Made by a program: the position numbers and the translations under genes. This document shows positions 7,852 through 18,538 of a stretch of 64,000 nt of DNA, piece by piece. The notes under the pieces were generated by a model. The model did no database searches, was not told the DNA's origin, and saw nothing but the letters and a program-made list of their open reading frames with translations. The DNA lies in contig JAESII010000006.1 in assembly GCA_016756725.1 (NCBI GenBank), positions 160,148 through 224,147 of the forward strand. Reading direction: 5' to 3'. The DNA comes from Synergistaceae bacterium. Lineage in GTDB: Bacteria > Synergistota > Synergistia > Synergistales > Aminithiophilaceae. How positions within the stretch are numbered: position 1 is the first letter of the stretch; each line of letters starts with the position of its first letter.

Positions 7852-8868
7852 CTAGTTCAGCGGGGCGTTTCCATCGCCCCGTTCCTGGACCTCGAGAGAC
7901 TCCCTGTCCGGTGACAGAGGTTGAAGCAGTCCCTGAAGACCCATGGGGACCGGGAAGGCCTTAACGGTCGTTTCTGACGTCGACTCGAGGTAAAAGAGGG
8001 TACCTGCGGCAAGATCCTTTTCTCCGCCACGGACGAGAAAACCTGTGGCGAGACCGACGGGGCCGAGGACGACGAGACCGAGAAAGCTCGCTCCGGCAGC
8101 AGCCAGAACCTCGTTATCCGTTTTGGTCGCCTCTTTTGCCCTTTCACCCAGGAAGAGACCTATCTTCTCCGGCCCCAGGGGCAGGAGGTGATCGAAGGCA
8201 AGGTTGACTTCGGCGGCTCGGCCGAAGCTGCGGGGCGGCTTGACGTCGGCCACATGACCGACGACGATGCTCCCCCGGGGAGCGACAAGACGCCCGTCCG
8301 ATACGAGGTCATCGCGCAGGGCCATGGCTACGGACTGGCCTTTCTCAGCCGTTCTGGGCGATAGAGGCTCCATGAGTTCGACCTTGACAAGCGTCCCTGG
8401 GGGGAGGTCCCTGTCCTCCCAGGCGATGCCCTCGGCCAGGAGAAGACCGATGAGGCGCTCGAGACGCATGGCAAGCGGGCGGTCCTCGCCAGCCTGCCCC
8501 TCCAGGAGGCGTTCAAGATCAGCGATCCGCTCCTTCGCCGACCGGGCGGGGAAGGTCTTCTGAGAGACGGCCCATTCGGCGACGCCGAGCTTGAAGAGGA
8601 AAGAGGGCTGCTCCTGCGTTCCTTCTTCGATGTAGGCCAGAAGGGCCTGCTGCCTTTCGGCAATGCTTCCCGGCAGTTCGCGGCCGAAGAGATCCTGTTC
8701 GACCGTTCCGAGCCTGACGATAAGCCCTCCCGTCTGGGGACCGCCGTAGACGACCTGTTCCACTCGGCCCAGGAGCTGGAAGGGGGTCTCCTCTTCGGCA
8801 CCGGCAGCGGCAAGAAGGGTCAGAGAGCCGAGAAAGGCGATCAGGGAAAAGAGGACAAGACGCTTCAT
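7852..8868 (-). CDS. Secreted protein, unknown function
   Basis: 338 residues from the third of three consecutive ATG codons (8868), which has GAGGAGG at the best distance (7 bases); the frame is open further upstream into pyrG, but without a better start. A signal peptide ends near LLAAAGAEE. The N-terminal half is mostly helical. The C-terminal half holds a beta-rich segment around PPGTLVKVELMEPLSP and VAPRGSIVVGHVADV, then a glycine-rich hydrophobic stretch (about residues 255-285). The beta segment is reminiscent of small barrel modules in exported proteins, but I cannot name a family. Confidence 0.75.
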   Translation of the reverse strand: MKRLVLFSLIAFLGSLTLLAAAGAEEETPFQLLGRVEQVVYGGPQTGGLIVRLGTVEQDLFGRELPGSIAERQQALLAYIEEGTQEQPSFLFKLGVAEWAVSQKTFPARSAKERIADLERLLEGQAGEDRPLAMRLERLIGLLLAEGIAWEDRDLPPGTLVKVELMEPLSPRTAEKGQSVAMALRDDLVSDGRLVAPRGSIVVGHVADVKPPRSFGRAAEVNLAFDHLLPLGPEKIGLFLGERAKEATKTDNEVLAAAGASFLGLVVLGPVGLATGFLVRGGEKDLAAGTLFYLESTSETTVKAFPVPMGLQGLLQPLSPDRESLEVQERGDGNAPLN

Positions 8869-8912
8869 CATCATACCTCCTCTGGCGGTTCTTCGTTTAT
8901 GTCCCACAGCAG

Positions 8913-10574
<1,662 letters not shown>

Positions 10575-10624
10575 CTAAAGAAAAGATACTACCACAGAGG
10601 CCAACCGGCGAGAGGGAAATGGCC

Positions 10625-10662
10625 TAAAAAAAGAACTGGACCAGAGACGGCTCCGGTCCAGT
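10625..10662 (-). terminator. Rho-independent terminator after the LysM/M23 gene
   Basis: Arms ACTGGACC (10635-10642) and GGTCCAGT (10655-10662), followed on the minus strand by a run of seven or more T. Placed between the M23 peptidase stop and pyrG. Confidence 0.88.
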
Positions 10663-10695
10663 GGATCACGTGATCCCTCTCCGTCGCGACAAGAC

Positions 10696-12057
10696 CTAGC
10701 GGAGGACTTTGAGGGGGTTCGTCGCCGAGTTGTTGAGACGGACCTCGAAGTGGAGGTGAGGCCCCGTGCTCCTTCCCGACGATCCGACGCGGGCGATGGC
10801 CTGACCGGCCGAGACCTTCCTTCCCTTGGCGACGAGGAGCTTGCTGCAGTGGGCATAGAGGGTCGTGTAGCCTCCGCCATGGTTGATGACGATCACTCGT
10901 CCATAGCCGCCCATCCAGCCCGAGTAGACGACGGTACCCGCCTTGGCGGCAACGATGGTCCTTCCTGAGGGAGCGCGGATATCAAGCCCCGTGTGGAAGT
11001 CGCGGCGACCGCTGAAGGGATCGCGACGCCAGCCGAAGGGGCTGCTTATCCGTCCCGCCACGGGCCAGCGGAAGCCGCTGAGAGCCGCCGAGGAACCTCC
11101 CCGGCTGCTGGACATCGCCACGAGGGGCTTGCCCCCGGGCATGAAGAGCTCCTGCCCCGCCGTCAGGCCGCCGCCGGCAAAGCCGTTGGCCGAGGCGACG
11201 GCCTCGGGATGGACACCGAACTTCTTGGACAGAGCCTCCAGGGTCTCGCCCTTCTGGATCTTGTGGAAGACGCCGTCCTGGTTAGGCACACGGAGTTTTG
11301 TTCCCGGAGCCAGGACATCGGGGTTTTTGAGGGTGTTGCAGCCGAAGAGGGTGTTGATGTCGAGGTTGAAGTTGTTGGCCACGCTCCAGAGCGTGTCTCC
11401 CTGCTGGACGACATATTCCTTCAGCTCGAGAGGCGCGGCCTCGCGCTGCTTCGCCTCCTCGTCGGCCCGGCGACGGTTGACCTCTTCAAGCACGGCATCG
11501 ACGTCGCCCGGCTCGCGGGGAAGAAGAAGAAGCTGCCCTTCGACGAGACGGTGCAGGCTCTTGAGGTCGTTGGCCTTGGCCACGTCCTGAGGCGTGATCG
11601 AGCGACCTCCACAGATGGCGCTGAGGGTCTGGCCGGCGGTGACGACGTGCTCCTCCCAACAGGCGGAGAGAACATCCTCAGAGGCGATCTCTTCGAGATC
11701 GGAAGGTTCCTTGTCCGTCGGCTTCAGTTCCTTGAGGATCAGTTCTTCATCGAAGAGAGAGGGCCCTTCGGGAAGGGGCCCGATGCCGAGGGAACGGGGC
11801 GTTTTCGCCTGGGCCACGAAGACGTCTCCCTCAAGGGGGAGAGCCGTAGCCGACATGTCGACGACGATAAATCCGGAAGGTAAGGCGGAGGCGGAGGCAT
11901 GGAAACTCTCGGGAAGGTCGCTCCAGAGGCCGCCTCCTGCCCTTTCACTGGCAGCCACGGAGAGATAGACGGTTCCACTGATCATGACGACCAGAAGGAG
12001 AATGAAACCCAGTCGGCCCGCTCTTCGGCGGGAGGTGGAGGTTCTCTTCCAACCCAA
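10696..12057 (-). CDS. LysM-repeat M23 family murein endopeptidase
   Basis: 453 residues. An N-terminal membrane anchor or signal (GFILLLVVMISGTVYLSVAAS) is followed by three LysM peptidoglycan-binding repeats, at about residues 135-180, 212-259 and 262-308. The C-terminal M23 domain has the zinc motifs HTGLD and HLHFE, so it should be an active endopeptidase acting on peptide cross-links. A TTG start is chosen because AAGGGG lies 8 bases before it and the frame has no nearby ATG. It has its own promoter and terminator and may serve in cell separation or envelope remodelling. Confidence 0.92.
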   Translation of the reverse strand: MGWKRTSTSRRRAGRLGFILLLVVMISGTVYLSVAASERAGGGLWSDLPESFHASASALPSGFIVVDMSATALPLEGDVFVAQAKTPRSLGIGPLPEGPSLFDEELILKELKPTDKEPSDLEEIASEDVLSACWEEHVVTAGQTLSAICGGRSITPQDVAKANDLKSLHRLVEGQLLLLPREPGDVDAVLEEVNRRRADEEAKQREAAPLELKEYVVQQGDTLWSVANNFNLDINTLFGCNTLKNPDVLAPGTKLRVPNQDGVFHKIQKGETLEALSKKFGVHPEAVASANGFAGGGLTAGQELFMPGGKPLVAMSSSRGGSSAALSGFRWPVAGRISSPFGWRRDPFSGRRDFHTGLDIRAPSGRTIVAAKAGTVVYSGWMGGYGRVIVINHGGGYTTLYAHCSKLLVAKGRKVSAGQAIARVGSSGRSTGPHLHFEVRLNNSATNPLKVLR

Positions 12058-12092
12058 ACGTTCTCACCCCTTTGAAGGCAACGGCAGTCGAC

Positions 12093-12109
12093 GGTGACGA
12101 GAGGTCACC
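12093..12109 (-). promoter_or_regulatory. Small perfect hairpin in the M23 gene 5' leader
   Basis: GGTGAC (12093-12098) and GTCACC (12104-12109) with a 5-base loop lie between the candidate -10 box and the TTG start. It could be an operator or an RNA hairpin; nothing further can be said. Confidence 0.35.
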
Positions 12110-12115
12110 TTCGCC

Positions 12116-12144
12116 ATTATAAAACGACAAGAGGAGAAGGGCAA
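12116..12144 (-). promoter_or_regulatory. Sigma-70 type promoter of the LysM/M23 gene
   Basis: TTGCCC (12144-12139), 17-base spacer, perfect TATAAT (12121-12116). It lies just past the rho stop codon and about 60 bases before the TTG start. Confidence 0.7.
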
Positions 12145-12148
12145 TTCA

Positions 12149-13492
12149 TTATGTAATCTTGATTGTCTTCAAAAATTCCGCGTTCGTCGCCGTGTGCTTG
12201 ATCTTGCCGATGATCAGGTTGAGCACTTCGGCTTCGTCGAGACTGGCGATGCGCCGGCGGAGGAACCAGATTCGGGAGAGTTCCTCCTCGCTGAGAAGAA
12301 GTTCTTCACGGCGGGTTCCGGACCGTCCGATGTCAACGGCGGGGAAGATCCGCTGTTCGGCCAGTTTGCGTGAGAGGTGGACCTCCATGTTGCCCGTCCC
12401 CTTGAATTCCTCGTAGATGACCTCGTCCATACGGCTTCCCGTATCGACAAGAGCTGTGCCGATGATGGTGAGGCTCCCCCCCTGCTCGATGTTGCGGGCC
12501 GCCCCGAAGAAGCGCTTGGGGAAATAGAGGGCCGCCGGATCCATGCCGCCCGAGAGGGTCCGACCCGAGGGAGGAACGATGAGGTTGGAGGCCCGGGCAA
12601 GGCGGGTGATGGAATCAAGAAGGAGCACGACGTCCTTGCCCACCTCGACGAGTCGTTTGGCCTTTTCCAGGGCCAGGTTGGCCACCCGCATATGCTCTTC
12701 GGCGGGACGGTCGAAGGTGGAGGCGATGACTTCACCCGTCACGGAGCGGGCCATGTCGGTCACCTCTTCGGGACGCTCATCGATGAGAAGGACCATGAGG
12801 ATGACGTCAGGGTGGTTGGTGGTAACGGCATTGGCGATCTTTTTCAGGATCGACGTCTTGCCTGCCTTGGGCGGCGAGACGACAAGGGCTCTCTGCCCCA
12901 TGCCGATGGGGGCGAAGAGATCGATGAGACGAGTCGAAACCTCCTGGGCTGTCGTCTCGAGGTGGAAGCGCAGGTCGGGGAAGATGGGAACGAGCTGTTC
13001 GAAATGGGGTCTCCTGCGGGCAGCCTCGGGATCGGAGAAATTGACCATCTCCACCCGGAGCAGGGCCTCGTAGTGTTCCTGCTCTTTCGGGGGCCGGACG
13101 AGCCCCCAGACGACATCGCCGTTGCGGAGGCCGAAGCGCCGGATCTGAGAGGCCGAGACGTAAATGTCATCGTCGCCGGGCAGGAGCCCCTCATGTCTCA
13201 GGAACCCGAACCCTTCGGAAAGGACCTCCAGCGTGCCGCCGCCGAAGCGGAAGCCCATCTCCTCCGACTGGTGGCGGAGAAGGGCGATGACGAGATCGTC
13301 CTTTTTCAGCGACGAGGCGCCGGGGACGCCCTGCTCCCGGGCCAGCTTGCGCAGATCGGTGAGGAGAAGCGAGGTGAGCTTGCCATAAGAATGGCGTGGT
13401 CGCGGAGCAGGCCGGGTTTCAGCCGGCTCTGCAGTCAGGGTCGTCGTTTCGTCGACGACGCTTTCGCCGTTCTGCTCTTCAGGCCCGGCCAT
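12149..13492 (-). CDS. rho: Transcription termination factor Rho
   Basis: 447 residues. It contains the N-terminal helical module, the cold-shock-like RNA-binding domain (containing [20 protein letters not shown]) and the RecA-type ATPase with Walker [13 protein letters not shown]. The ATG at 13492 was preferred because AGGAG lies about 7 bases upstream; an earlier in-frame start at 13525 would extend 11 residues into the preceding gene. The start overlaps the transaldolase-like stop by 14 bases. Confidence 0.96.
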   Translation of the reverse strand: MAGPEEQNGESVVDETTTLTAEPAETRPAPRPRHSYGKLTSLLLTDLRKLAREQGVPGASSLKKDDLVIALLRHQSEEMGFRFGGGTLEVLSEGFGFLRHEGLLPGDDDIYVSASQIRRFGLRNGDVVWGLVRPPKEQEHYEALLRVEMVNFSDPEAARRRPHFEQLVPIFPDLRFHLETTAQEVSTRLIDLFAPIGMGQRALVVSPPKAGKTSILKKIANAVTTNHPDVILMVLLIDERPEEVTDMARSVTGEVIASTFDRPAEEHMRVANLALEKAKRLVEVGKDVVLLLDSITRLARASNLIVPPSGRTLSGGMDPAALYFPKRFFGAARNIEQGGSLTIIGTALVDTGSRMDEVIYEEFKGTGNMEVHLSRKLAEQRIFPAVDIGRSGTRREELLLSEEELSRIWFLRRRIASLDEAEVLNLIIGKIKHTATNAEFLKTIKIT

Positions 13493-14141
13493 GACGGCTC
13501 CTGTAGCGCTCCCAGTCGGAGACAAAGGCGGAGATCCCCTTTTCCGTCAGCGGGTGATCGAAAAGCTGCCTGAGGACTTTGAAGGGAAGGGTGACCACGT
13601 CGGCACCGGCCAGAGCGGCTTCGGTGACATGGCGGGGATGGCGGATGCTGGCGGCAAGGACCTGGGTTCTGACGCCGGAAGCCCGGAAGGCGGAGGCGAT
13701 TTCCCTGACGAGAGCCATGCCGTCCTGACCGATGTCATCGAGACGCCCCACGAAGGGGCTGACGTAGGTCGCTCCTGCGGCAGCGGCAAGGAGAGCCTGA
13801 TTGACGGAAAAGACAAGGGTAACGTTGGTGTGCAGACCCTCGGCGGCAAGAATCCGAACGACACCCATCCCATCAGGCGTCATGGGAATCTTCACCACCA
13901 CGTGAGGGCTGAGGGCGGCCAGCTCGCGGCCCTCTCGCAGCATGAGCTCGGCTTCCAGCGAGACGGCCTCGGCACTTACCGGGCCTTTCACAACGTCAGC
14001 AATGGCGCGGACGTGATCATGAAAGGCGACGTCCCCCTCCTTCGCCACGAGGGAAGGGTTCGTCGTCACGCCGTCGATGACACCCCAAGCGGCGGCCTCC
14101 CGGATTTCATCCAGGTTGGCCGTATCAAGAAAAAAACGCAT
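13479..14141 (-). CDS. Transaldolase / fructose-6-phosphate aldolase family protein
   Basis: 220 residues, the length of the small TalC/FSA class. The N-terminal [13 protein letters not shown] and the catalytic lysine K84 in [10 protein letters not shown] are diagnostic. The family either transfers dihydroxyacetone units (transaldolase) or cleaves fructose 6-phosphate; the sequence does not decide which. It is followed by rho with a short overlap. Confidence 0.93.
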   Translation of the reverse strand: MRFFLDTANLDEIREAAAWGVIDGVTTNPSLVAKEGDVAFHDHVRAIADVVKGPVSAEAVSLEAELMLREGRELAALSPHVVVKIPMTPDGMGVVRILAAEGLHTNVTLVFSVNQALLAAAAGATYVSPFVGRLDDIGQDGMALVREIASAFRASGVRTQVLAASIRHPRHVTEAALAGADVVTLPFKVLRQLFDHPLTEKGISAFVSDWERYRSRHGRA

Positions 14142-14171
14142 CGTACCAGCTCCTCTTCGTTTTTTGCAGAC

Positions 14172-14681
14172 CTATGGGGACGAGGTCGTCTGGGCCTCTG
14201 GAGATCCCTTCTCGGAAAGGCTATCCTCGCCGTCCTCTCTCTCGGGGGGACCTTGGATGGCAAACTCAAGACGAAAGGCCTGACGGTCTCCTTCGGCGAT
14301 CGAGACGGCATAGTCTCCAACCGGCAAGGGTGCCCCGTCCTCCCGGACGAGGTAAAAGGCTTTGACTCCTTCAGTGGATTCAACGGAAAGGGATTCTTCA
14401 TGTATGAGGTGATTCTGAAAATGCCACCGTACGAGAAGACTCTCGCCCTGTCTGGCGAGACGGAAGCGGAAGCGGACACCCAGCTGGCGGATCCCGAAAC
14501 AGAAGGGAGAACTGCCGCCCAGGGGGCGAAGCTGTTCGTCTAGCTCCTCGCAGACGGAGACGTCATAGACTTCACAGTTCTGGACGATGCCACTGCCCCG
14601 CAGGGCCCAGCCGAGGAGGAGAGCCGAGAGGATCGTGGCGGAGAAAATCACGACGAGGGGGAAACGGCTGCTGCCCTTCAT
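14172..14681 (-). CDS. Membrane-anchored protein of unknown function
   Basis: 169 residues with one N-terminal hydrophobic helix (about residues 8-28), then an extracytoplasmic region of mainly beta character with two Cys near residues 36 and 44 and a charged Ser/Glu-rich tail. The segment VREDGAPLPVGDYAVSI resembles immunoglobulin-like periplasmic modules, but no family is recognised. It lies 30 bases upstream of the transaldolase-like gene and is probably the first gene of that operon. The ribosome binding site is weak. Confidence 0.65.
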   Translation of the reverse strand: MKGSSRFPLVVIFSATILSALLLGWALRGSGIVQNCEVYDVSVCEELDEQLRPLGGSSPFCFGIRQLGVRFRFRLARQGESLLVRWHFQNHLIHEESLSVESTEGVKAFYLVREDGAPLPVGDYAVSIAEGDRQAFRLEFAIQGPPEREDGEDSLSEKGSPEAQTTSSP

Positions 14682-14849
14682 TATAGCCTATCATCTCCCG
14701 TCGGGGTGGAAGGAGGAATCAAAGAGAGTGGCCAGAAGACGGGTCCCCAAGGCTGTCTCTGGCCCTTCCGGGGATAATCCGAGGAAGTTACAGTGGTGTC
14801 GCCCCATTACAGTACCTGAAGACGGGCCATCTGAAAAGGAGTGACGACG

Positions 14850-15341
14850 ATGAATCGAAACAGGGAAGCATCCCGCAAGATCGCCCTCGGCGCTGTTGCC
14901 GCCGCAGCCGTTACGGTGGCAACGATGATCCACATGCCCGTCCCGGGTTTCCGCGTCTATTTCAACCTCGGCGAGGGAGTCATCTACGTCATCGCCCTCA
15001 CCCTGGGAGCCCGCTACGGCGCCGTCAGCGCAAGCCTCGGCGCCGCCATGGCCGATCTTCTTCTGGGCTACCCCCTCTGGGCGCCTCTTACTTTCTGCAT
15101 CAAAGGCGTCGAAGGCTTCGTGGTGGGCCGTCTCGCCCCGAAGGGAACGGCTTTGGCCCTTGCCGCGGGAGCGACGGTGATGATCGCCGGCTACACCTCG
15201 GCAGCAGGCCTTCTTTACGGCTGGAAAGCCGCTCCGGTCGAGCTGGTGACCGACTTGGTCCAGACGGGGATGGGAGCGGCCTTCGCCCTTCTCTTCGTCC
15301 CCATCGTCAGGCGTCGGTTGGCCCTGAGCGAGATGAAGTGA
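14850..15341 (+). CDS. ECF transporter S component (substrate-binding membrane subunit)
   Basis: 163 residues with about five membrane helices and the conserved pattern FNLGEGVIYVIALTLGARYG ... ADLLLGYPLWAP, characteristic of the riboflavin-type S-component family of energy-coupling factor vitamin transporters. ATG 14850 is chosen with AGGAG 8 bases upstream; a GTG 9 bases earlier is also open. The energising EcfA/T subunits are not in the window, as expected for a shared-module (group II) system. The substrate cannot be deduced and I recognise no riboswitch upstream. The 3' end overlaps the convergent glutamate-cyclase gene by 35 bases. Confidence 0.85.
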   Translation: MNRNREASRKIALGAVAAAAVTVATMIHMPVPGFRVYFNLGEGVIYVIALTLGARYGAVSASLGAAMADLLLGYPLWAPLTFCIKGVEGFVVGRLAPKGTALALAAGATVMIAGYTSAAGLLYGWKAAPVELVTDLVQTGMGAAFALLFVPIVRRRLALSEMK

Positions 15342-16194
15342 CCCCCATCCAGCTCGTCCATAACGTCTTTAGCGAAGCCACGATCTCCCGCTGTGCCTCC
15401 AGAGAGAAACCGTCCACAGTGATTTCGGCGCGGCGGGTGAGACCGTCAACGGCCCCGGCCGAAGCGAGAGCCCTGAGGAGGCGCTCCTCCTCGTCAGGGC
15501 TATGACCCAGCCAGAGCCCTCTTTCGGCAGAAAGGAGAACCGCAAGGCCGTAGGCGCCCCAATTGGAGACATCGACGGCGAGGGCCGCGTCGGCTGTGAT
15601 GTCGCAGAGACAGGAGGCAAAAGAAGGATACTTCAGGGCAAGGCCCTTTCGGAAACGGCCCATCCCCGCCTCATTGCCGCCGTCGCCGATGGCGACGATC
15701 GGCACGGACCGGCCCGGTGCCTCCAGGGCGGCATCGTCGAGAGGCGCCGTGCAGGGCGAGATGTCAGATCCCCTCATGTTGCGGAAACAGCCATCGGGAC
15801 AGCGGCCGGGCCGCTCGACGTAGAGGAGGAGATCGGGACTCCAGGCCCAGATCTCCCGGGCCTCGTCGGCCGAAAGGAGCGACGGGGCCCCGTCAAGGGC
15901 AGCCGCTCCGGCGGCGAGGAGATCGAAACAGCGGCTGTCAGTCACGACAAGAGACCTCTTGCCGTCCCTCTCGAGGGCCCGGGCCAAGACAAGAGCCCCG
16001 CCGGGACCGTCCGTTTCAGCCGCTTCCGCCTCGAGGATGTAAAAGCCGGTGACAACGGCAATCCGCGAGGCCCCGTCAACAAGGCGGAGGGCATCAGCCC
16101 AGTCCTGGACTTCTCCGAAGGAAGAAGCCCCCCTGCGCGACCGGCCTGAGGCCACCAGGTCCATGACGGACCGGATCCGGGTCGGGGTATCCAT
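15307..16194 (-). CDS. D-glutamate cyclase-like protein (DUF4392)
   Basis: 295 residues. The N-terminal VVTGFYI and GGALVLARAL segments and the central VAIGDGGNEAGMG motif match the DUF4392 / D-glutamate cyclase family, whose characterised member converts D-glutamate to 5-oxo-D-proline. The start lies just after the pfkA stop, with GAGG 7 bases upstream. The gene therefore follows pfkA in the same operon and its 3' end overlaps the convergent ECF gene. A role in D-glutamate turnover is plausible but not shown. Confidence 0.8.
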   Translation of the reverse strand: MDTPTRIRSVMDLVASGRSRRGASSFGEVQDWADALRLVDGASRIAVVTGFYILEAEAAETDGPGGALVLARALERDGKRSLVVTDSRCFDLLAAGAAALDGAPSLLSADEAREIWAWSPDLLLYVERPGRCPDGCFRNMRGSDISPCTAPLDDAALEAPGRSVPIVAIGDGGNEAGMGRFRKGLALKYPSFASCLCDITADAALAVDVSNWGAYGLAVLLSAERGLWLGHSPDEEERLLRALASAGAVDGLTRRAEITVDGFSLEAQREIVASLKTLWTSWMGVTSSRSGPTDA

Positions 16195-16203
16195 CGCCCC
16201 GCC

Positions 16204-17163
16204 TCAGATGCTGAGCTTTTCCACGAGGTCAAGCAGCTCGTGGTTGAGCCGCTTCTTCTGTTCCCAGGCCAGGGAAAGGGGCACCAGCTCCATGCCGCCG
16301 TGACGGTAGACGGCCATGACCCCCTTCTGTCCCTCCAGGAGGCCCTCCAGAGCCGCCGTGCCCATCCGGGACGCCAGGACGGCGTCGAAGGCCGTCGGGC
16401 TCCCGCCGCGCTGGAGATGGCCCAGAACGGTGATGCGCGAGTCGTAGCCCCCCGTGTCGAGGAGCTGTTCTGCCAGCTCGTGGGCAGCCATGACCCCCTC
16501 GGCGAGAATGATGAGGGAATGGGTCTTCCCCCGGTTCCGGGCATAGTGGAGCTTGTCGCAGAGACGGCCAAGCTCGACGGGCCGCTCCGGGACGAGGACA
16601 CACTCGGCGCCGCTGGCAACGGCCACCTCGAGGGCGAGGAAGCCGGCCTCACGGCCCATCACCTCGATGATGAAGAGGCGGTCGTGGCTGCTGGCAGTGT
16701 CCCGGATCTTCTTCACTGCCTCGAGAGCGGTGTTGATGGCCGTGTCGAAGCCTATGGTCATGTCCGTGCCGGCGATGTCGTTGTCGATGGTGGCCGGAAC
16801 GCCGACGACGGGGAAACCCCGATCCACGAGCTCCCAGGCCCCTCGGAAGGAGCCGTCCCCGCCGATGACGACGAGCCCGTCGATGTCGAAGCTCTTAAGC
16901 TGTTGGACCGCCTCGTTGATCCCCTCGGGGCGGCGGAAGCGGTCACTCCTGGCCGTTCGGAGAATCGTCCCGCCCCGGTGAATGATGCCTCCCACGGAGC
17001 TTTTCGTCAGGGGAATGAGGTCTCCCTCCAGGAGGCCTTCGTAGCCGCGGCGAACACCGACGACTTCCAGCCCGCGAAAGATGGCCGACCGCGTCACCGA
17101 CCGCACTGCGGCGTTCATCCCCGGAGCGTCGCCACCGCTGGTCAGAACGGCAACTCGTTTCAT
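16204..17163 (-). CDS. pfkA: ATP-dependent 6-phosphofructokinase
   Basis: 319 residues, the normal length for bacterial PfkA. Shows GGDAPGMNAAVRS at the N-terminus, the GGDGS phosphate loop, and TIDNDIAGTD with the catalytic aspartate. Gly at the position after GGDGS suits ATP rather than pyrophosphate use, though that is inference. The start at 17163 has AAGGAGG 8 bases upstream; the frame also opens 12 codons earlier. Followed by the D-glutamate cyclase-like gene, preceded by rarA. Confidence 0.95.
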   Translation of the reverse strand: MKRVAVLTSGGDAPGMNAAVRSVTRSAIFRGLEVVGVRRGYEGLLEGDLIPLTKSSVGGIIHRGGTILRTARSDRFRRPEGINEAVQQLKSFDIDGLVVIGGDGSFRGAWELVDRGFPVVGVPATIDNDIAGTDMTIGFDTAINTALEAVKKIRDTASSHDRLFIIEVMGREAGFLALEVAVASGAECVLVPERPVELGRLCDKLHYARNRGKTHSLIILAEGVMAAHELAEQLLDTGGYDSRITVLGHLQRGGSPTAFDAVLASRMGTAALEGLLEGQKGVMAVYRHGGMELVPLSLAWEQKKRLNHELLDLVEKLSI

Positions 17164-17236
17164 GCAGGACGCCTCCTTATTGAGTCGTTCGCCGTTCATC
17201 CTAGCACGGCTGGGTTCAGGACGGAAGAGAGTAAGA

Positions 17237-18538
17237 CTATTCGCGGAAGCGCCGCCAGTATCGCCGCAGCAGTTCGGCCAGACGAGGTTCGACGCCGAGA
17301 CCGCCGGGACGGTAATAGCGGCGCACCTCTTTCATGTAGGCCTGAGGGACCCAGTGGCGCTCGTCGTCATGGGGGTAGAGGTAACCCGTACCGTGAGGAC
17401 GGAGAGCCTCGGGAACCTCCTGGATGTCGCCGGACTCGACGGATGCGACGGCCTCGTTGATGGCTTTGTAGGCACTGTTGCTCTTCGGAGCGAGAGCCAG
17501 GTAGAGAGCCGCCTCGGCCAGAATGAGCCGCGCCTCGGGCCAGCCGACGCGATCAGCTCCTTCTGCCGCCGCCGTGGCCAAGACCAGAGCCTGAGGATCG
17601 GCGAGCCCGACATCTTCGGCAGCGAAGATGACGAGGCGGCGGGCGATGAAACGCAGGTCCTCGCCGGAGGCGACCATCCGAGCGAGCCAGTAGATCGCCG
17701 CGTCGGGGTCCGATCCTCTCATGCTTTTGATGAAGGCCGAGATGACCCCGTAGTGATCGTCGGCGTTCCGGTCGTAGCGGCGGTAGGCCCCGGGAAGGGA
17801 CTGACGGAGATGCTCCAGGGTCAGACGGTTGCCGAGAGAGGCGGCCAGGGAGGCCACGGCGACCTCAAGGCGCGTCAGGGCCTGGCGGGCATCACCGCCG
17901 GCGCTGCGGGCAAGAAAACGGAGCGTCTCCTCGTCGACTTCGACGGCAAGCCGCCCCAGACCGCGCTCTTCGTCGACGAGAGCCCGACGGAGGAGAAGGA
18001 TCAGATCGATCTCCTCGAGAGGTTTCATCTCGTAGATGACGAGGCGGGAAAGAAGGGTCTTGTTGATCTCGAACCAGGGATTTTCCGTCGTCGTCCCGAC
18101 GAGAATCAGGTCTCCCCTCTCGACGGAGGGCAGGAGGGCGTTCTGCTGCTGCTTGTTGAAGTGATAGATCTCGTCGACGAAGGCGAGGGGCGCCTGGCCG
18201 TCCTTTTTTTCTTTCAGGGCCCGGGCGTCGCCGACGAGGTCCCGGAGCTGGCTCACCTTGGCCGTGACGGCGTTGATCTCCAGGAGGGGGCGACCGGTCC
18301 TCTCGGCCATGAGCCGGACCAGCGTCGTCTTCCCAACGCCGGGCGGCCCGTAAAGGATCGATCCCGGCACCCGGCCCTGGTCGAGGATCCGTCTCAGCGG
18401 AGCTTCCGGTCCGACAAGATGGGCCTGACCAACGAACTCGTCGAGGGAGACCGGGCGCATCCTGTCGGCCAAGGGGCGCTCCCAGGAGGAGAACGACGGA
18501 GAGACGACGTCGTCGAAAAGGCCTCCCCCATCGGTCAC
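17237..18538 (-). CDS. rarA: Replication-associated recombination protein RarA (MgsA)
   Basis: 433-residue clamp-loader-related AAA+ ATPase with the N-terminal RPLADRMRP segment, Walker A GPPGVGKT, Walker B FVDEIYHFN (the family usually has His where Tyr stands here), and the C-terminal tetramerisation region. It acts at stalled replication forks with SSB. A GTG start at 18538 is chosen because it forms a GTGA overlap with the stop of the upstream HAD gene; the longer frame to 18700 is a shadow. 6S RNA lies one gene upstream, an arrangement also known in Bacillus. Confidence 0.93.
   Translation of the reverse strand: MTDGGGLFDDVVSPSFSSWERPLADRMRPVSLDEFVGQAHLVGPEAPLRRILDQGRVPGSILYGPPGVGKTTLVRLMAERTGRPLLEINAVTAKVSQLRDLVGDARALKEKKDGQAPLAFVDEIYHFNKQQQNALLPSVERGDLILVGTTTENPWFEINKTLLSRLVIYEMKPLEEIDLILLLRRALVDEERGLGRLAVEVDEETLRFLARSAGGDARQALTRLEVAVASLAASLGNRLTLEHLRQSLPGAYRRYDRNADDHYGVISAFIKSMRGSDPDAAIYWLARMVASGEDLRFIARRLVIFAAEDVGLADPQALVLATAAAEGADRVGWPEARLILAEAALYLALAPKSNSAYKAINEAVASVESGDIQEVPEALRPHGTGYLYPHDDERHWVPQAYMKEVRRYYRPGGLGVEPRLAELLRRYWRRFRE

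Noticed and set aside
12149..13525. Rho start at 13525 instead of 13492
   Set aside because: It would overlap the preceding gene by 47 bases with no ribosome binding site; 13492 has AGGAG at a good distance.
14676..14681. TATAAT on the minus strand overlapping the start codon of the membrane-anchored unknown gene
   Set aside because: It has no -35 box at 16-18 bases and would place the transcript start inside the coding region.
14682..14849. Possible vitamin riboswitch upstream of the ECF S component
   Set aside because: No FMN, TPP, cobalamin, THF or preQ1 consensus element could be recognised in the 150 bases; the ACCTGAAG string alone is not enough.
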